25,988 bases of DNA. Source: a virus. Below, piece by piece: positions 5,297-10,632 of this stretch. The stretch covers positions 1 to 25,988 of the IMG/VR virus record IMGVR_UViG_3300043568_001570; one strand, given 5' to 3'. Numbering within the stretch: the stretch's first letter is position 1; each line of letters opens with the position of its first letter. A program made the translations under genes and the position numbers. Below the pieces are notes generated by a model, which had not been told where the DNA came from, made no database searches, and saw only the letters and a program-made list of their open reading frames with translations.

Positions 5297-5366
5297 TGGC
5301 GCCCCTAACAGGAATTGAACCTGTCTACGTTCAGCTTCAAATCTGACTCGCAACACAGTCCAGGGC
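5297..5366 (-). tRNA. tRNA-like gene, anticodon uncertain
   Basis: Acceptor GCCCTGG/TAGGGGC, T arm ACAGG/CCTGT with TTCAATT, discriminator G, encoded CCA at 5297-5299. The D stem GACT/AGTC and anticodon stem TCAG/CTGA share bases, and the loop ATTTGAAG has 8 nt. GAA (Phe) is possible but not secure. Confidence 0.45.
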
Positions 5367-5372
5367 ATAACT

Positions 5373-5432
5373 TGGCGCAGAACATTTCTGTTTTTATCCG
5401 TGTCCAGGAATATTACTCCAGACAAAAACTGC
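5373..5432 (-). other. Short tRNA-like hairpin unit with GCCA end
   Basis: Sixty nt between two tRNA-like genes, with ends GCAG/CTGC, an inner GTTTTT/AAAAAC stem and a GGAGT/ATTCC hairpin, ending in GCCA followed by the same AGTTA linker as the tRNAs. There is no T loop. Possibly a collapsed tRNA. Confidence 0.3.
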
Positions 5433-5438
5433 ATAACT

Positions 5439-5530
5439 TGGGGCATCATGTGGGATTCGAACCCACGCAAGAAAACCTTGAAGATCATTCAAGGTTGAGG
5501 CAAACCGCACCCCGTTACATCCTATAACGC
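5439..5530 (-). tRNA. Class II tRNA-like gene, anticodon not assignable
   Basis: Acceptor GCGTTAT/ATGATGC pairs at all 7 positions, T arm GTGGG/CCCAC with TTCGAAT is perfect, and CCA is encoded (5439-5441). A long variable hairpin CCTTGAA/TTCAAGG is present. Only 29 nt remain for D and anticodon arms, and no 7-nt loop with U33 can be drawn. Confidence 0.45.
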
Positions 5531-5542
5531 CATAAACTAATC

Positions 5543-5591
5543 AAGAGCTTGTAGACCAAACTACAATTTACCGGTTTCTAGACGAACTCTT
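5543..5591 (-). other. Small stem-loop unit between tRNAs
   Basis: AAGAG (5543-5547) and CTCTT (5587-5591) enclose a GTAG/CTAC hairpin. No gene; function unknown. Confidence 0.25.
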
Positions 5592-5596
5592 AAACT

Positions 5597-5673
5597 TGGT
5601 GCCCCAGAGGAGACTCGAACTCCTAAAATTTGGTTTCTAAGACCAACACGTATACCAATTCCGTCACCGGGGC
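5597..5673 (-). tRNA. tRNA-Leu(TAG) by anticodon, class I shape
   Basis: Acceptor GCCCCGG/CTGGGGC, anticodon stem TTGGT/ACCAA with loop CTTAGAA (TAG), T arm AGGAG/CTCCT, discriminator A, encoded CCA at 5597-5599. The variable loop is only 5 nt, whereas bacterial Leu tRNAs normally have a long variable arm. Confidence 0.82.
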
Positions 5674-5680
5674 AAAAACT

Positions 5681-5755
5681 TGGCGATGCGTGGGAGAGTC
5701 GAACTCCCGTCTCTGGATAGACAATCCAGGATAATGACCGTTATATGAACGCACC
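5681..5755 (-). tRNA. tRNA-Asp(GTC)
   Basis: Acceptor GGTGCGT/ACGCATC, anticodon stem CTGGA/TCCAG with loop TTGTCTA (GTC), T arm GGGAG/CTCCC, discriminator G, encoded CCA at 5681-5683. The D stem is A/T only. Confidence 0.9.
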
Positions 5756-5761
5756 TAAATT

Positions 5762-5847
5762 TGGTGGACAGTAATGGATTTGAACCACTGCGCTTTTTAC
5801 AGAACGGATTTACAGTCCGTCGCCTTCAACCACTCGGCCAACTGTCC
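5762..5847 (-). tRNA. tRNA-Tyr(GTA)
   Basis: A class II tRNA of 86 nt. Acceptor GGACAGT/ACTGTCC, anticodon stem ACGGA/TCCGT with loop CTGTAAA (GTA), long variable arm, T loop TTCAAAT, encoded CCA at 5762-5764. Confidence 0.93.
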
Positions 5848-5857
5848 TAAACTTGAT

Positions 5858-5951
5858 TGCACCGCAGGGAATCGAACCCTGCACCCCCCGCATCGCCTCT
5901 CGGGTATATCTTTCGATACTAACCTGTAACGCTTCCATTACGCCAGGTGCA
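5858..5951 (-). tRNA. Class II tRNA-like gene, possibly Ser(CGA)
   Basis: T arm CAGGG/CCCTG with TTCGATT, acceptor pairing TGCACC/GGTGCA, D arm GTAA/TTAC and a long variable arm CCCG/CGGG. The anticodon stem GTAT/ATAC closes an 8-nt loop CGAAAGAT without U33. CCA is not encoded. Confidence 0.42.
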
Positions 5952-5957
5952 AAACTT

Positions 5958-6032
5958 TGGTAGAGCATAGCGGAGTCGAACCGCTCTTAGTGGACTGAAA
6001 ACCCACTGTCCTAACCGATAGACGAATGCTCC
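5958..6032 (-). tRNA. tRNA-Glu(TTC)
   Basis: Acceptor GGAGCAT/ATGCTCT, D arm GTCT/GGAC, anticodon stem GTGGG/TCCAC with loop TTTTCAG (TTC), T arm AGCGG/CCGCT, encoded CCA at 5958-5960. It is the first tRNA of its array, 7 nt after element E6. Confidence 0.92.
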
Positions 6033-6039
6033 AAATTTG

Positions 6040-6171
6040 TTATATTGAAACACACTCGGCTCTCCTTACAACCTTATTTCTGTCAATTCAGAATGCACCT
6101 GGCTCAAGTCCAGCGGATCCCCTTGGTTGTTTGTATCTGTCAATTCAGATTGAAAATGTGTTTCAATATAA
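6040..6171 (-). ncRNA. Stem-enclosed structured element E6 (AAACACACT family, largest)
   Basis: Arms 6040-6056 and 6155-6171 pair over 17 positions with a single G-U on the minus strand. The interior has two hairpins with the same sequence TCTGAATTGACAGA (TCTG/CAGA, loop AATTGA), an ACAACC/GGTTGT helix and CTGG/CCAG, so it is a multi-branched fold. It contains ATAAGGTTG, shared with E5. It lies directly 5' of tRNA-Glu. Confidence 0.6.
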
Positions 6172-6191
6172 TTTCTTGCCGTAGCAAGAAA
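6172..6191 (-). promoter_or_regulatory. Hairpin with UNCG-type tetraloop
   Basis: TTTCTTGC and GCAAGAAA pair over 8 bp around TACG on the minus strand, directly before E6 in the leader of the second tRNA array. No U-run follows, so it is not a terminator; it may stabilise or mark the transcript. Confidence 0.5.
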
Positions 6192-6256
6192 AAATATCAG
6201 TAAATTTTTAAAGAATTCTACTCAGCTACTCGATCGTTTGCTGCTGTTATGTGTGT

Positions 6257-6285
6257 ATTATAGCACTGGTGCGATTTTGTGTCTA
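6257..6285 (-). promoter_or_regulatory. Sigma70-type promoter of the 6032-4809 tRNA array
   Basis: TAGACA (6280-6285), 17 bp, TATAAT (6257-6262). Placed just downstream of the RNA Y terminator and upstream of E6 and tRNA-Glu. Confidence 0.72.
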
Positions 6286-6293
6286 CCAGCGCC

Positions 6294-6320
6294 ATAAAAA
6301 AACCCGCCTAGTTAGCGGGT
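6294..6320 (-). terminator. Rho-independent terminator of RNA Y
   Basis: Stem ACCCGC/GCGGGT with loop TAACTAG, followed on the minus strand by a run of seven T. Confidence 0.88.
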
Positions 6321-6440
6321 CTTTGTGAATGCAGTACTTTTGTTAACTACACCGGCAAAGACCCTGAAGACAATCGCTCTCATAGGCCAGCTCTGGGCTG
6401 GTTGGTATTAGATTGAGTGTGAGTACAGTTTGCATCATCA
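6294..6440 (-). ncRNA. Structured RNA Y (own promoter and terminator)
   Basis: A promoter at 6447-6475 and a terminator at 6294-6320 delimit about 147 nt without a reading frame. It contains a CCAGC/GCTGG hairpin, the motif CAAAAGTA (6335-6342) shared with RNA X, and a perfect 9-bp stem GGGTCTTTG/CAAAGACCC (6356-6364 with 6317-6325). The second strand of that stem overlaps the first strand of the terminator. Same architecture and same location ahead of a tRNA array as X, so I treat them as one family. Confidence 0.62.
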
Positions 6441-6446
6441 TAGTGT

Positions 6447-6475
6447 AGTATATATGCCTTTGCGACAAAAGTCAA
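6447..6475 (-). promoter_or_regulatory. Sigma70-type promoter of RNA Y
   Basis: TTGACT (6470-6475), 17 bp, TATACT (6447-6452). Start expected near 6440, 22 nt after the upstream protein gene ends. Confidence 0.8.
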
Positions 6476-6502
6476 CTATTTTGGCAAAATTTGTGGCAGT
6501 TT

Positions 6503-7081
6503 TTATTCTGGAATCACAGACCAACCCAGACGAGCCAGGTCTTCACGGACATCATCAGTCACTGTGCTTTCGCTCACAAACGCTGTGCTTTCCTTGTGGG
6601 CCATCTGCTGCTCTGGAGTCAGCATGTTCCACTCAGATTGTTCCTGGCTGGCTTCATAGCCCTTGATGCCGCTACAGTACCAGTCAATGTAGTCACCCTC
6701 GCCACGCATGTCAGCCACAATGCCGCCAGCATAGCGCCACGAACATGACCAGACCTGATCTTTCAGTATGGGCCATACTTCTTGTTTCTGGAACTGGTTG
6801 TTGCACAAGGCAGCATAGAGATTTTGAGCGTACACTCTGCTTTCTTGAACCTTGGCAACCATCCAGTCTGCGGTACGCAGATCAAACTCCAGGTTGTGTT
6901 TTTGCCACTCGGGATCCTGGGCATGTTGATCAGCCTGGGCCCGTGCATCATCATAGAGTTGGATCACGGCCTGTACATTGGGATCATCAAGATCGCGACC
7001 TTCTTCAAGACGACGCTCAATGTACTTGTCTTTCTGGAAAGTGTAACGATCTGGACTGCTAGAAATCATATGTTCTTTCAT
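6503..7081 (-). CDS. Conserved phage protein, function unknown
   Basis: 192 residues, soluble, acidic and rich in Gln, Trp and Tyr; the segment WSCSWRYAGGIVADMRGEG is the most distinctive part and recalls uncharacterised proteins of T4-like marine phages. No catalytic motif or membrane segment is seen. The ATG at 7081 follows directly on a tRNA-Leu fragment (7083-7113), and no Shine-Dalgarno precedes it; an internal Met at residue 5 is an alternative start. It is the last protein gene before RNA Y. Confidence 0.72.
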   Translation of the reverse strand: MKEHMISSSPDRYTFQKDKYIERRLEEGRDLDDPNVQAVIQLYDDARAQADQHAQDPEWQKHNLEFDLRTADWMVAKVQESRVYAQNLYAALCNNQFQKQEVWPILKDQVWSCSWRYAGGIVADMRGEGDYIDWYCSGIKGYEASQEQSEWNMLTPEQQMAHKESTAFVSESTVTDDVREDLARLGWSVIPE

Positions 7082-7082
7082 G

Positions 7083-7113
7083 GTGCAAGCAAGAGATTCT
7101 AAGTCTCTTGTGT
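7083..7113 (-). pseudogene. tRNA-Leu fragment overlapping a protein gene end
   Basis: About 30 nt here match the D-arm end, anticodon arm and variable-arm start of tRNA-Leu(TAA) at 10514-10600 with three differences. The 7-nt loop CTTAGAA would be anticodon TAG. Acceptor and T arms are absent. The stop codon TAG of the protein gene at 7099-7788 is the anticodon triplet. Confidence 0.6.
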
Positions 7114-7788
7114 TGGGACTTGTTCCGCAAGTCCTGAGTAAATTTTTCTACTACTGAATTTAACTATTTCTTCGGCGGCAACATCTCGCATTACTACCAT
7201 TCCGGGATATATAATTGCATTGTTTCCTACGCTCATAGATGGAAATCCTAAAAATCTTGAACCTATTAAAGCAATAACATTTTCTCCAAATGTCACGTTA
7301 CTACCTGCAGTACTAGCTCTTTGGAACGTAGTATTTTTTCCTATCACACAACCGTGTCCTAATCCTGCCAATGAATGCATTATACAGTGATCGTGAATCA
7401 CAACCTGGTGAGAAATCCAGGACGAATATCCAATGTATACTCCTTTGCCTAACTTGGCCCCGGGACTGATTCTGCATTGAGGATCAATAATATTTGCACA
7501 TGGCAAATTCAATTGATCAACTAGATCGACAAATTGTCTGCGGCGTTGTATAGTGCGAGGCATTCCAGCAACTGCCGTTGACCCAATGAAAAAATCATAC
7601 TTGTCAGCAGCATCAGAAAAATCAAAATCATCTTCTCTACCAACATAAGGTATGCCCTGATAGTCTGTGGTATTGCCGTAGTAGTCACTATCGACGATTC
7701 CTGCAACACTTTGCCCATTAAGATCGCAAGTCTCTGCAAATTCTGTAATTTGCTGGCCGCTTCCCAAGAACATAATTGGTTTGTTCAT
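7099..7788 (-). CDS. NeuD/PglD-like sugar O- or N-acyltransferase
   Basis: 229 residues. The N-terminal part (about 1-85) begins MFLGSGQQ and looks like the small Rossmann-type PglD_N domain. Residues about 100-205 carry repeating hexapeptide-type turns (GAKLGKGVYIG, GCVIGKNTTF, GSNVTFGENV, GNNAIIYPGM), which fold as a left-handed beta helix in acyl-CoA or acetyl-CoA transferases acting on nucleotide sugars. It fits the sugar genes to its right. Start ATG 7788 follows the tmRNA terminator. The last residues (VPTQET) and the stop codon are encoded by a tRNA-Leu fragment, so the native C-terminus was probably replaced by recombination. Confidence 0.82.
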   Translation of the reverse strand: MNKPIMFLGSGQQITEFAETCDLNGQSVAGIVDSDYYGNTTDYQGIPYVGREDDFDFSDAADKYDFFIGSTAVAGMPRTIQRRRQFVDLVDQLNLPCANIIDPQCRISPGAKLGKGVYIGYSSWISHQVVIHDHCIMHSLAGLGHGCVIGKNTTFQRASTAGSNVTFGENVIALIGSRFLGFPSMSVGNNAIIYPGMVVMRDVAAEEIVKFSSRKIYSGLAEQVPTQET

Positions 7789-7807
7789 TATCTCATTCTG
7801 TTTTTGT

Positions 7808-7836
7808 ATTTAAAAGAAACCCGCCAAAGCGGGTTC
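7808..7836 (-). terminator. Rho-independent terminator of tmRNA
   Basis: AACCCGC and GCGGGTT pair (7829-7835 with 7818-7824) around TTTG, followed on the minus strand by TCTTTT. It closes the tmRNA coding piece. Confidence 0.88.
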
Positions 7837-7878
7837 TGAGTTTCTGTTACGAGGTATGTCTTACCCTAGATTGCTTTT

Positions 7879-7911
7879 TCAAGCAGCCAATGCGAACTGT
7901 GAGTCGTTTGC
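7879..7911 (-). other. tmRNA proteolysis-tag reading frame
   Basis: Codons GCA to TGA encode ANDSQFALAA, ten residues like the E. coli ANDENYALAA tag. The resume codon GCA is preceded by TAAAA, matching the position of UAGUC before GCA in E. coli. The stop codon lies in a TGCTT-GAAA-AAGCA hairpin. The ALAA end fits ClpXP recognition. Confidence 0.85.
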
Positions 7912-8127
7912 TTTTACTTTTTTTGTGTCTACGGCCGAAATACTCCAACCCTAACGGCTTCTACATTGCCGAGTAGATCTTGTCAATACTTGTTGCCCTG
8001 TCGAATCTTTTCAAGCCCATCAAAAACATTTTGTAGTTAGAGCCGTTTTTATTCTAACCTTATGGTATTTGACTCATCTTTCGATGGTTACAAAATGTTT
8101 ATGGTGGACCTGCCGGCATAATGCTAG

Positions 8128-8151
8128 CCGGGTCCAGAACTTCTTTCTATC
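8128..8151 (-). repeat. Imperfect repeat of tmRNA acceptor-piece sequence, copy 2
   Basis: Matches 8976-9000 at 19 of 25 positions (GATAGAAA..., TTCTGGAC). It lies on the downstream side of the GIY-YIG gene and continues into the T-arm-like stem and CCA end of the tmRNA. Confidence 0.6.
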
Positions 8152-8157
8152 AAAGCG

Positions 8158-8955
8158 TTAAACTACCATACTCGTTCGCGACATACTTGATTTAAGTCTG
8201 CCACTACTAAAACCTTTAAGGACATATTCTTGCTGTTTTTCAAGTAAGATATAATGCTCCTTAACACCATTATTTACCCAAAGTTTGGTAGGAGCATGGC
8301 CTTTCTTGCCCCTTGCCCATCCTTGTGGAATAGTATCATTTATTGTAATGCGTTTTACTTCTTTTGTCAATATATTTGAAATCCAAATCTTGCCATACTG
8401 ACTATTCTTATTGCCTACCGCATTTTCACTCTGTTGTTTTTTTCTTCTTTGCATTTCATCTTCAGAAATGTTCAACCAGCTATTATTATTTTTAGATCTG
8501 TTGGATTCTACTACTTTGCTGTGCCAATTTTGCCACCACTCTGTGTCGTTGAACTTTTGCTCTGCTATAAAATCGTTCAATCGTTTTGCGCCTTTTACGC
8601 CGCCTTTGCGTGAATTAGCACTGTGTTCTTTGCTACCGTTGTAGTGATCCCATCCTCCTGTACCACCTTTGTGCATATTGTAAGTGTTGGGTCTTTTTAC
8701 AAAATCTTCAGTGACCACTTCTGCTTCTTTGTCTGCCATTTCTTCCAATGACGAGCAGTAGTATAAGACTTCTTTCTTGAAGTTTTCTATACCGTATTTT
8801 TTAATAGCGGCTGTTATTTGTTTCCCAGAGCCGTAATATTCGTTTTCAGAAGGGTGTTTGGCAGATTTATGTTTCCCGACATAGATTTTGTCGTTCAACA
8901 AGTTTGTTATTTGATAGACATAGTAATACATAAGTGTATTTATGTCAGACGACAC
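8158..8955 (-). CDS. GIY-YIG homing endonuclease
   Basis: 265 residues from GTG 8955, or 257 from the ATG at 8931. The second start gives MYYYVYQITN directly at the GIY-YIG core: YVYQITN then KIYVGKHKS, followed by YYGSGKQI, AIKKYGIENFKKEVLYY and an acidic residue in KEAEVV. The C-terminal half has DNA-binding-type repeats (GKIWISN, WVNNG...) as in NUMOD-containing phage enzymes. It is flanked by imperfect copies of a tmRNA acceptor-piece sequence and ends 6 nt before the acceptor piece. The tmRNA-type promoter lies upstream of it. It is most likely a mobile gene inserted in the tmRNA locus. No good ribosome binding site is seen. Confidence 0.85.
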   Translation of the reverse strand: MSSDINTLMYYYVYQITNLLNDKIYVGKHKSAKHPSENEYYGSGKQITAAIKKYGIENFKKEVLYYCSSLEEMADKEAEVVTEDFVKRPNTYNMHKGGTGGWDHYNGSKEHSANSRKGGVKGAKRLNDFIAEQKFNDTEWWQNWHSKVVESNRSKNNNSWLNISEDEMQRRKKQQSENAVGNKNSQYGKIWISNILTKEVKRITINDTIPQGWARGKKGHAPTKLWVNNGVKEHYILLEKQQEYVLKGFSSGRLKSSMSRTSMVV

Positions 8956-8975
8956 TTCGATGCCGCTTAAAAGGA

Positions 8976-9000
8976 CCCGCGTCCAGAATCCTTTTCTATC
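8976..9000 (-). repeat. Imperfect repeat of tmRNA acceptor-piece sequence, copy 1
   Basis: Reads GATAGAAAAGGATTCTGG then ACGCGGG on the minus strand. TCTGGACGCGGGTCC is close to the TTCGGACGCGGGTTC found before the T loop of ordinary tmRNAs. Upstream AGTAGAT is complementary to ATCTACT in the coding piece and could form helix P2, although that competes with one pseudoknot. No matching T-arm strand or CCA follows before the endonuclease gene. Confidence 0.55.
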
Positions 9001-9023
9001 TACTTCATACAGTCTTAACTTGC

Positions 9024-9052
9024 AGTATATATTTATTCTCGTATGCTGTCAA
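9024..9052 (-). promoter_or_regulatory. Sigma70-type promoter of the tmRNA/endonuclease unit
   Basis: Perfect TTGACA (9047-9052), 17 bp, TATACT (9024-9029). Start near 9017, just before acceptor-piece copy 1. Confidence 0.82.
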
Positions 9053-9064
9053 GTGGGTTTGAGT

Positions 9065-10237
9065 CTATTGAATCAGATCCAATTGTGCCAGCACAAACTT
9101 GTAGATGTTTGGTCCAATGGTGTTTTGCGCTGCTTGAAATTGATCCCGGTACTGTGCATGTATCTGTTTGGCGTTAACAACAAAATCTCGATTTTGACTC
9201 AACATACAATTTATTTTTTCAGAAAAATGTTCATGTGTCAATGGATCTATTTGATCAAAATCAAGATTCATAAATTGTGACAGGTCAACATCGTAGAATC
9301 GCTGAATGTAGCTCATGCATCCTGCAGGCCCTAGAATCAAAAACATCTTGCCCAGCAGCGCAGGCCACACGCTTTTTTCAGTGGCAAAAAAATTGGTCAT
9401 AGTAGTTTCGGGTATGATGGCCAGAGGATAGTTTATGTAGGTTCTTTCCAGGTGAAGAAAGTTTTGCGTATTGCAGCTGAGCCACACATTGTTCTCAAAA
9501 AATTGTGCAGCCATTTTGTCATGATCTCTCCTGGGCGGTGTGCCATACGGGGCATGCGATTCGATCTGCACCTGTTGACCAATTTGATATTTGTCCGAGT
9601 GATACCAGTCGTGCGAATCTTTGGGCACAGTAAGCAGTCCGTATTGATCTAGACCATGATCTACCAGGGCTTCCAGCAGTTGCTTCCTAAAAGGTTCGTA
9701 CTTGCCGGTCACGGTGAAAAAATTACTAGTGGGATCTTGATAATGTCGCCGTGACAAAATTATAGTAGGTATCCGAACGCGTTTGATGTAGTTGTACACC
9801 AAGCATTCATTCAAGATCAACCAAGGCAATTCTAGTATTTTGCATTCAAGTCCGTGCTGATCCTGATATATCAACTTGATTCTTTTTGAATCGTATTGTG
9901 TTAGCCAATACACCGCATGGTCTTGGTAGCGATTCACTATTGCAGTTAACTGATGATTTTTTTCATAGTACACATGCTCATCTTCTACCAACAGTCCAAC
10001 TTTTTTGCCTGACGCAAGCGCCGATTCAATTTGGCCAGACAAGTCACTGTAGTCCACGTCCCGATGATGGTGTTTGACATTGCCGTAACAATCAGTGTTT
10101 TTTTTAAAATCCAGTCTGATTTCAATCAGTTCAATGTCAGGTCTGTATTGACCGATTAGTCCGGGTATGTAGTAGCCCCACTTCAAGGCTGTGCTGGCCA
10201 GCTCAATGTCTTGGTAGGCGGGCCAGTAATTTTTCAC
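9065..10237 (-). CDS. Putative glycosyltransferase-like phage protein
   Basis: 390 residues from GTG 10237 (no strong Shine-Dalgarno; 15 nt after the previous stop). No membrane segment. The C-terminal part contains TEKSVWPALLGKMFLILGPAG followed by a YIQRFYDVD segment. This resembles the 'TEKt..pi..gkPFi..G......l...GF' motif of fucosyltransferase/exostosin-like enzymes and of uncharacterised marine phage proteins. The rest is not recognised. Nearby sugar genes make a role in glycan assembly plausible. It ends 12 nt before the tmRNA promoter. Assignment is weak; the reading frame is certain. Confidence 0.6.
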   Translation of the reverse strand: MKNYWPAYQDIELASTALKWGYYIPGLIGQYRPDIELIEIRLDFKKNTDCYGNVKHHHRDVDYSDLSGQIESALASGKKVGLLVEDEHVYYEKNHQLTAIVNRYQDHAVYWLTQYDSKRIKLIYQDQHGLECKILELPWLILNECLVYNYIKRVRIPTIILSRRHYQDPTSNFFTVTGKYEPFRKQLLEALVDHGLDQYGLLTVPKDSHDWYHSDKYQIGQQVQIESHAPYGTPPRRDHDKMAAQFFENNVWLSCNTQNFLHLERTYINYPLAIIPETTMTNFFATEKSVWPALLGKMFLILGPAGCMSYIQRFYDVDLSQFMNLDFDQIDPLTHEHFSEKINCMLSQNRDFVVNAKQIHAQYRDQFQAAQNTIGPNIYKFVLAQLDLIQ

Positions 10238-10251
10238 GTTTTTTTAACTGA

Positions 10252-10497
10252 TCATTGTAGATATTGGCCGCGGCTGAGAAACAATGCATCTTCTGCATCT
10301 AATAGATCCCACTCTGCTTCGGTCAAGTTGTTTTCGTCCAAGGTCATAATATTCTGGGACTCAAAATCTTCAGTTGTCATGTTGCTAAATGTATCAGTAA
10401 TCTCTGCCATCAGCTGGTCTAGTTCTTCTTGGGTGCCTTCAAAGGTGTCAAACGCTCCGGGGGCAAATTCCACTTGCAGTTTTTTAATTGTGCTCAT
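10252..10497 (-). CDS. Small acidic protein, unknown
   Basis: 81 residues, strongly acidic (runs of Glu/Asp such as EELDQLMAEI and DLLDAEDAL), predicted helical, no cysteine pair or membrane segment. ATG 10497 has a good AAAGGAAC ribosome binding site. It lies 17 nt after tRNA-Leu(TAA) and 15 nt before the glycosyltransferase-like gene, so it may be co-transcribed with both. An acidic DNA mimic or a small regulator is possible, but nothing specific supports either. Confidence 0.72.
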   Translation of the reverse strand: MSTIKKLQVEFAPGAFDTFEGTQEELDQLMAEITDTFSNMTTEDFESQNIMTLDENNLTEAEWDLLDAEDALFLSRGQYLQ

Positions 10498-10513
10498 AAT
10501 GTTCCTTTTGTTG

Positions 10514-10600
10514 TGGTACGAGTAGCCGGAATTGAACCGGCATGCCCTTGCGAGCGAGAGATTTTAAGTCTCTTGTGTCTACCTATTTCACCATACTCGC
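10514..10600 (-). tRNA. tRNA-Leu(TAA)
   Basis: A class II tRNA of 87 nt. Acceptor GCGAGTA/TACTCGT, anticodon stem AGAGA/TCTCT with loop CTTAAAA (TAA), long variable arm, T arm GCCGG/CCGGC, discriminator A, encoded CCA at 10514-10516. Its centre is the source-like sequence of the fragment at 7083-7113. Confidence 0.94.
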
Positions 10601-10632
10601 AATAATCTTTTTGTTTCTTTGTAATTTTTACT

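Larger units (their letters stand above)
7837..8151 (-). ncRNA. ssrA: Circularly permuted two-piece tmRNA
   Basis: The coding piece starts near 8018 with GGGCTTG, then AAAAGATTCGACAGGG, the conserved tmRNA 5' region, and encodes tag ANDSQFALAA plus stop (7911-7879). No T arm follows; a terminator does. The CCA end lies upstream: strand CAGGTCC (8112-8106), discriminator A and CCA (8104-8102). GGGCTTG pairs with CAGGTCC over 7 positions with two G-U. The 83-nt spacer between them (8101-8019) folds back through a perfect 11-bp stem (8090-8100 with 8024-8034) that continues the acceptor helix, as in permuted precursors. The coding piece can form pseudoknots (loop CGGC with GCCG). The T-arm-like stem CCGGC/GCCGG has an atypical 9-nt loop. 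Role: rescue of stalled ribosomes with SmpB. Confidence 0.85.

Noticed and set aside
8151-8976. Group I or II intron in the tmRNA gene
   Set aside because: The endonuclease frame fills nearly all of the space between the repeats, leaving no room for an intron core.
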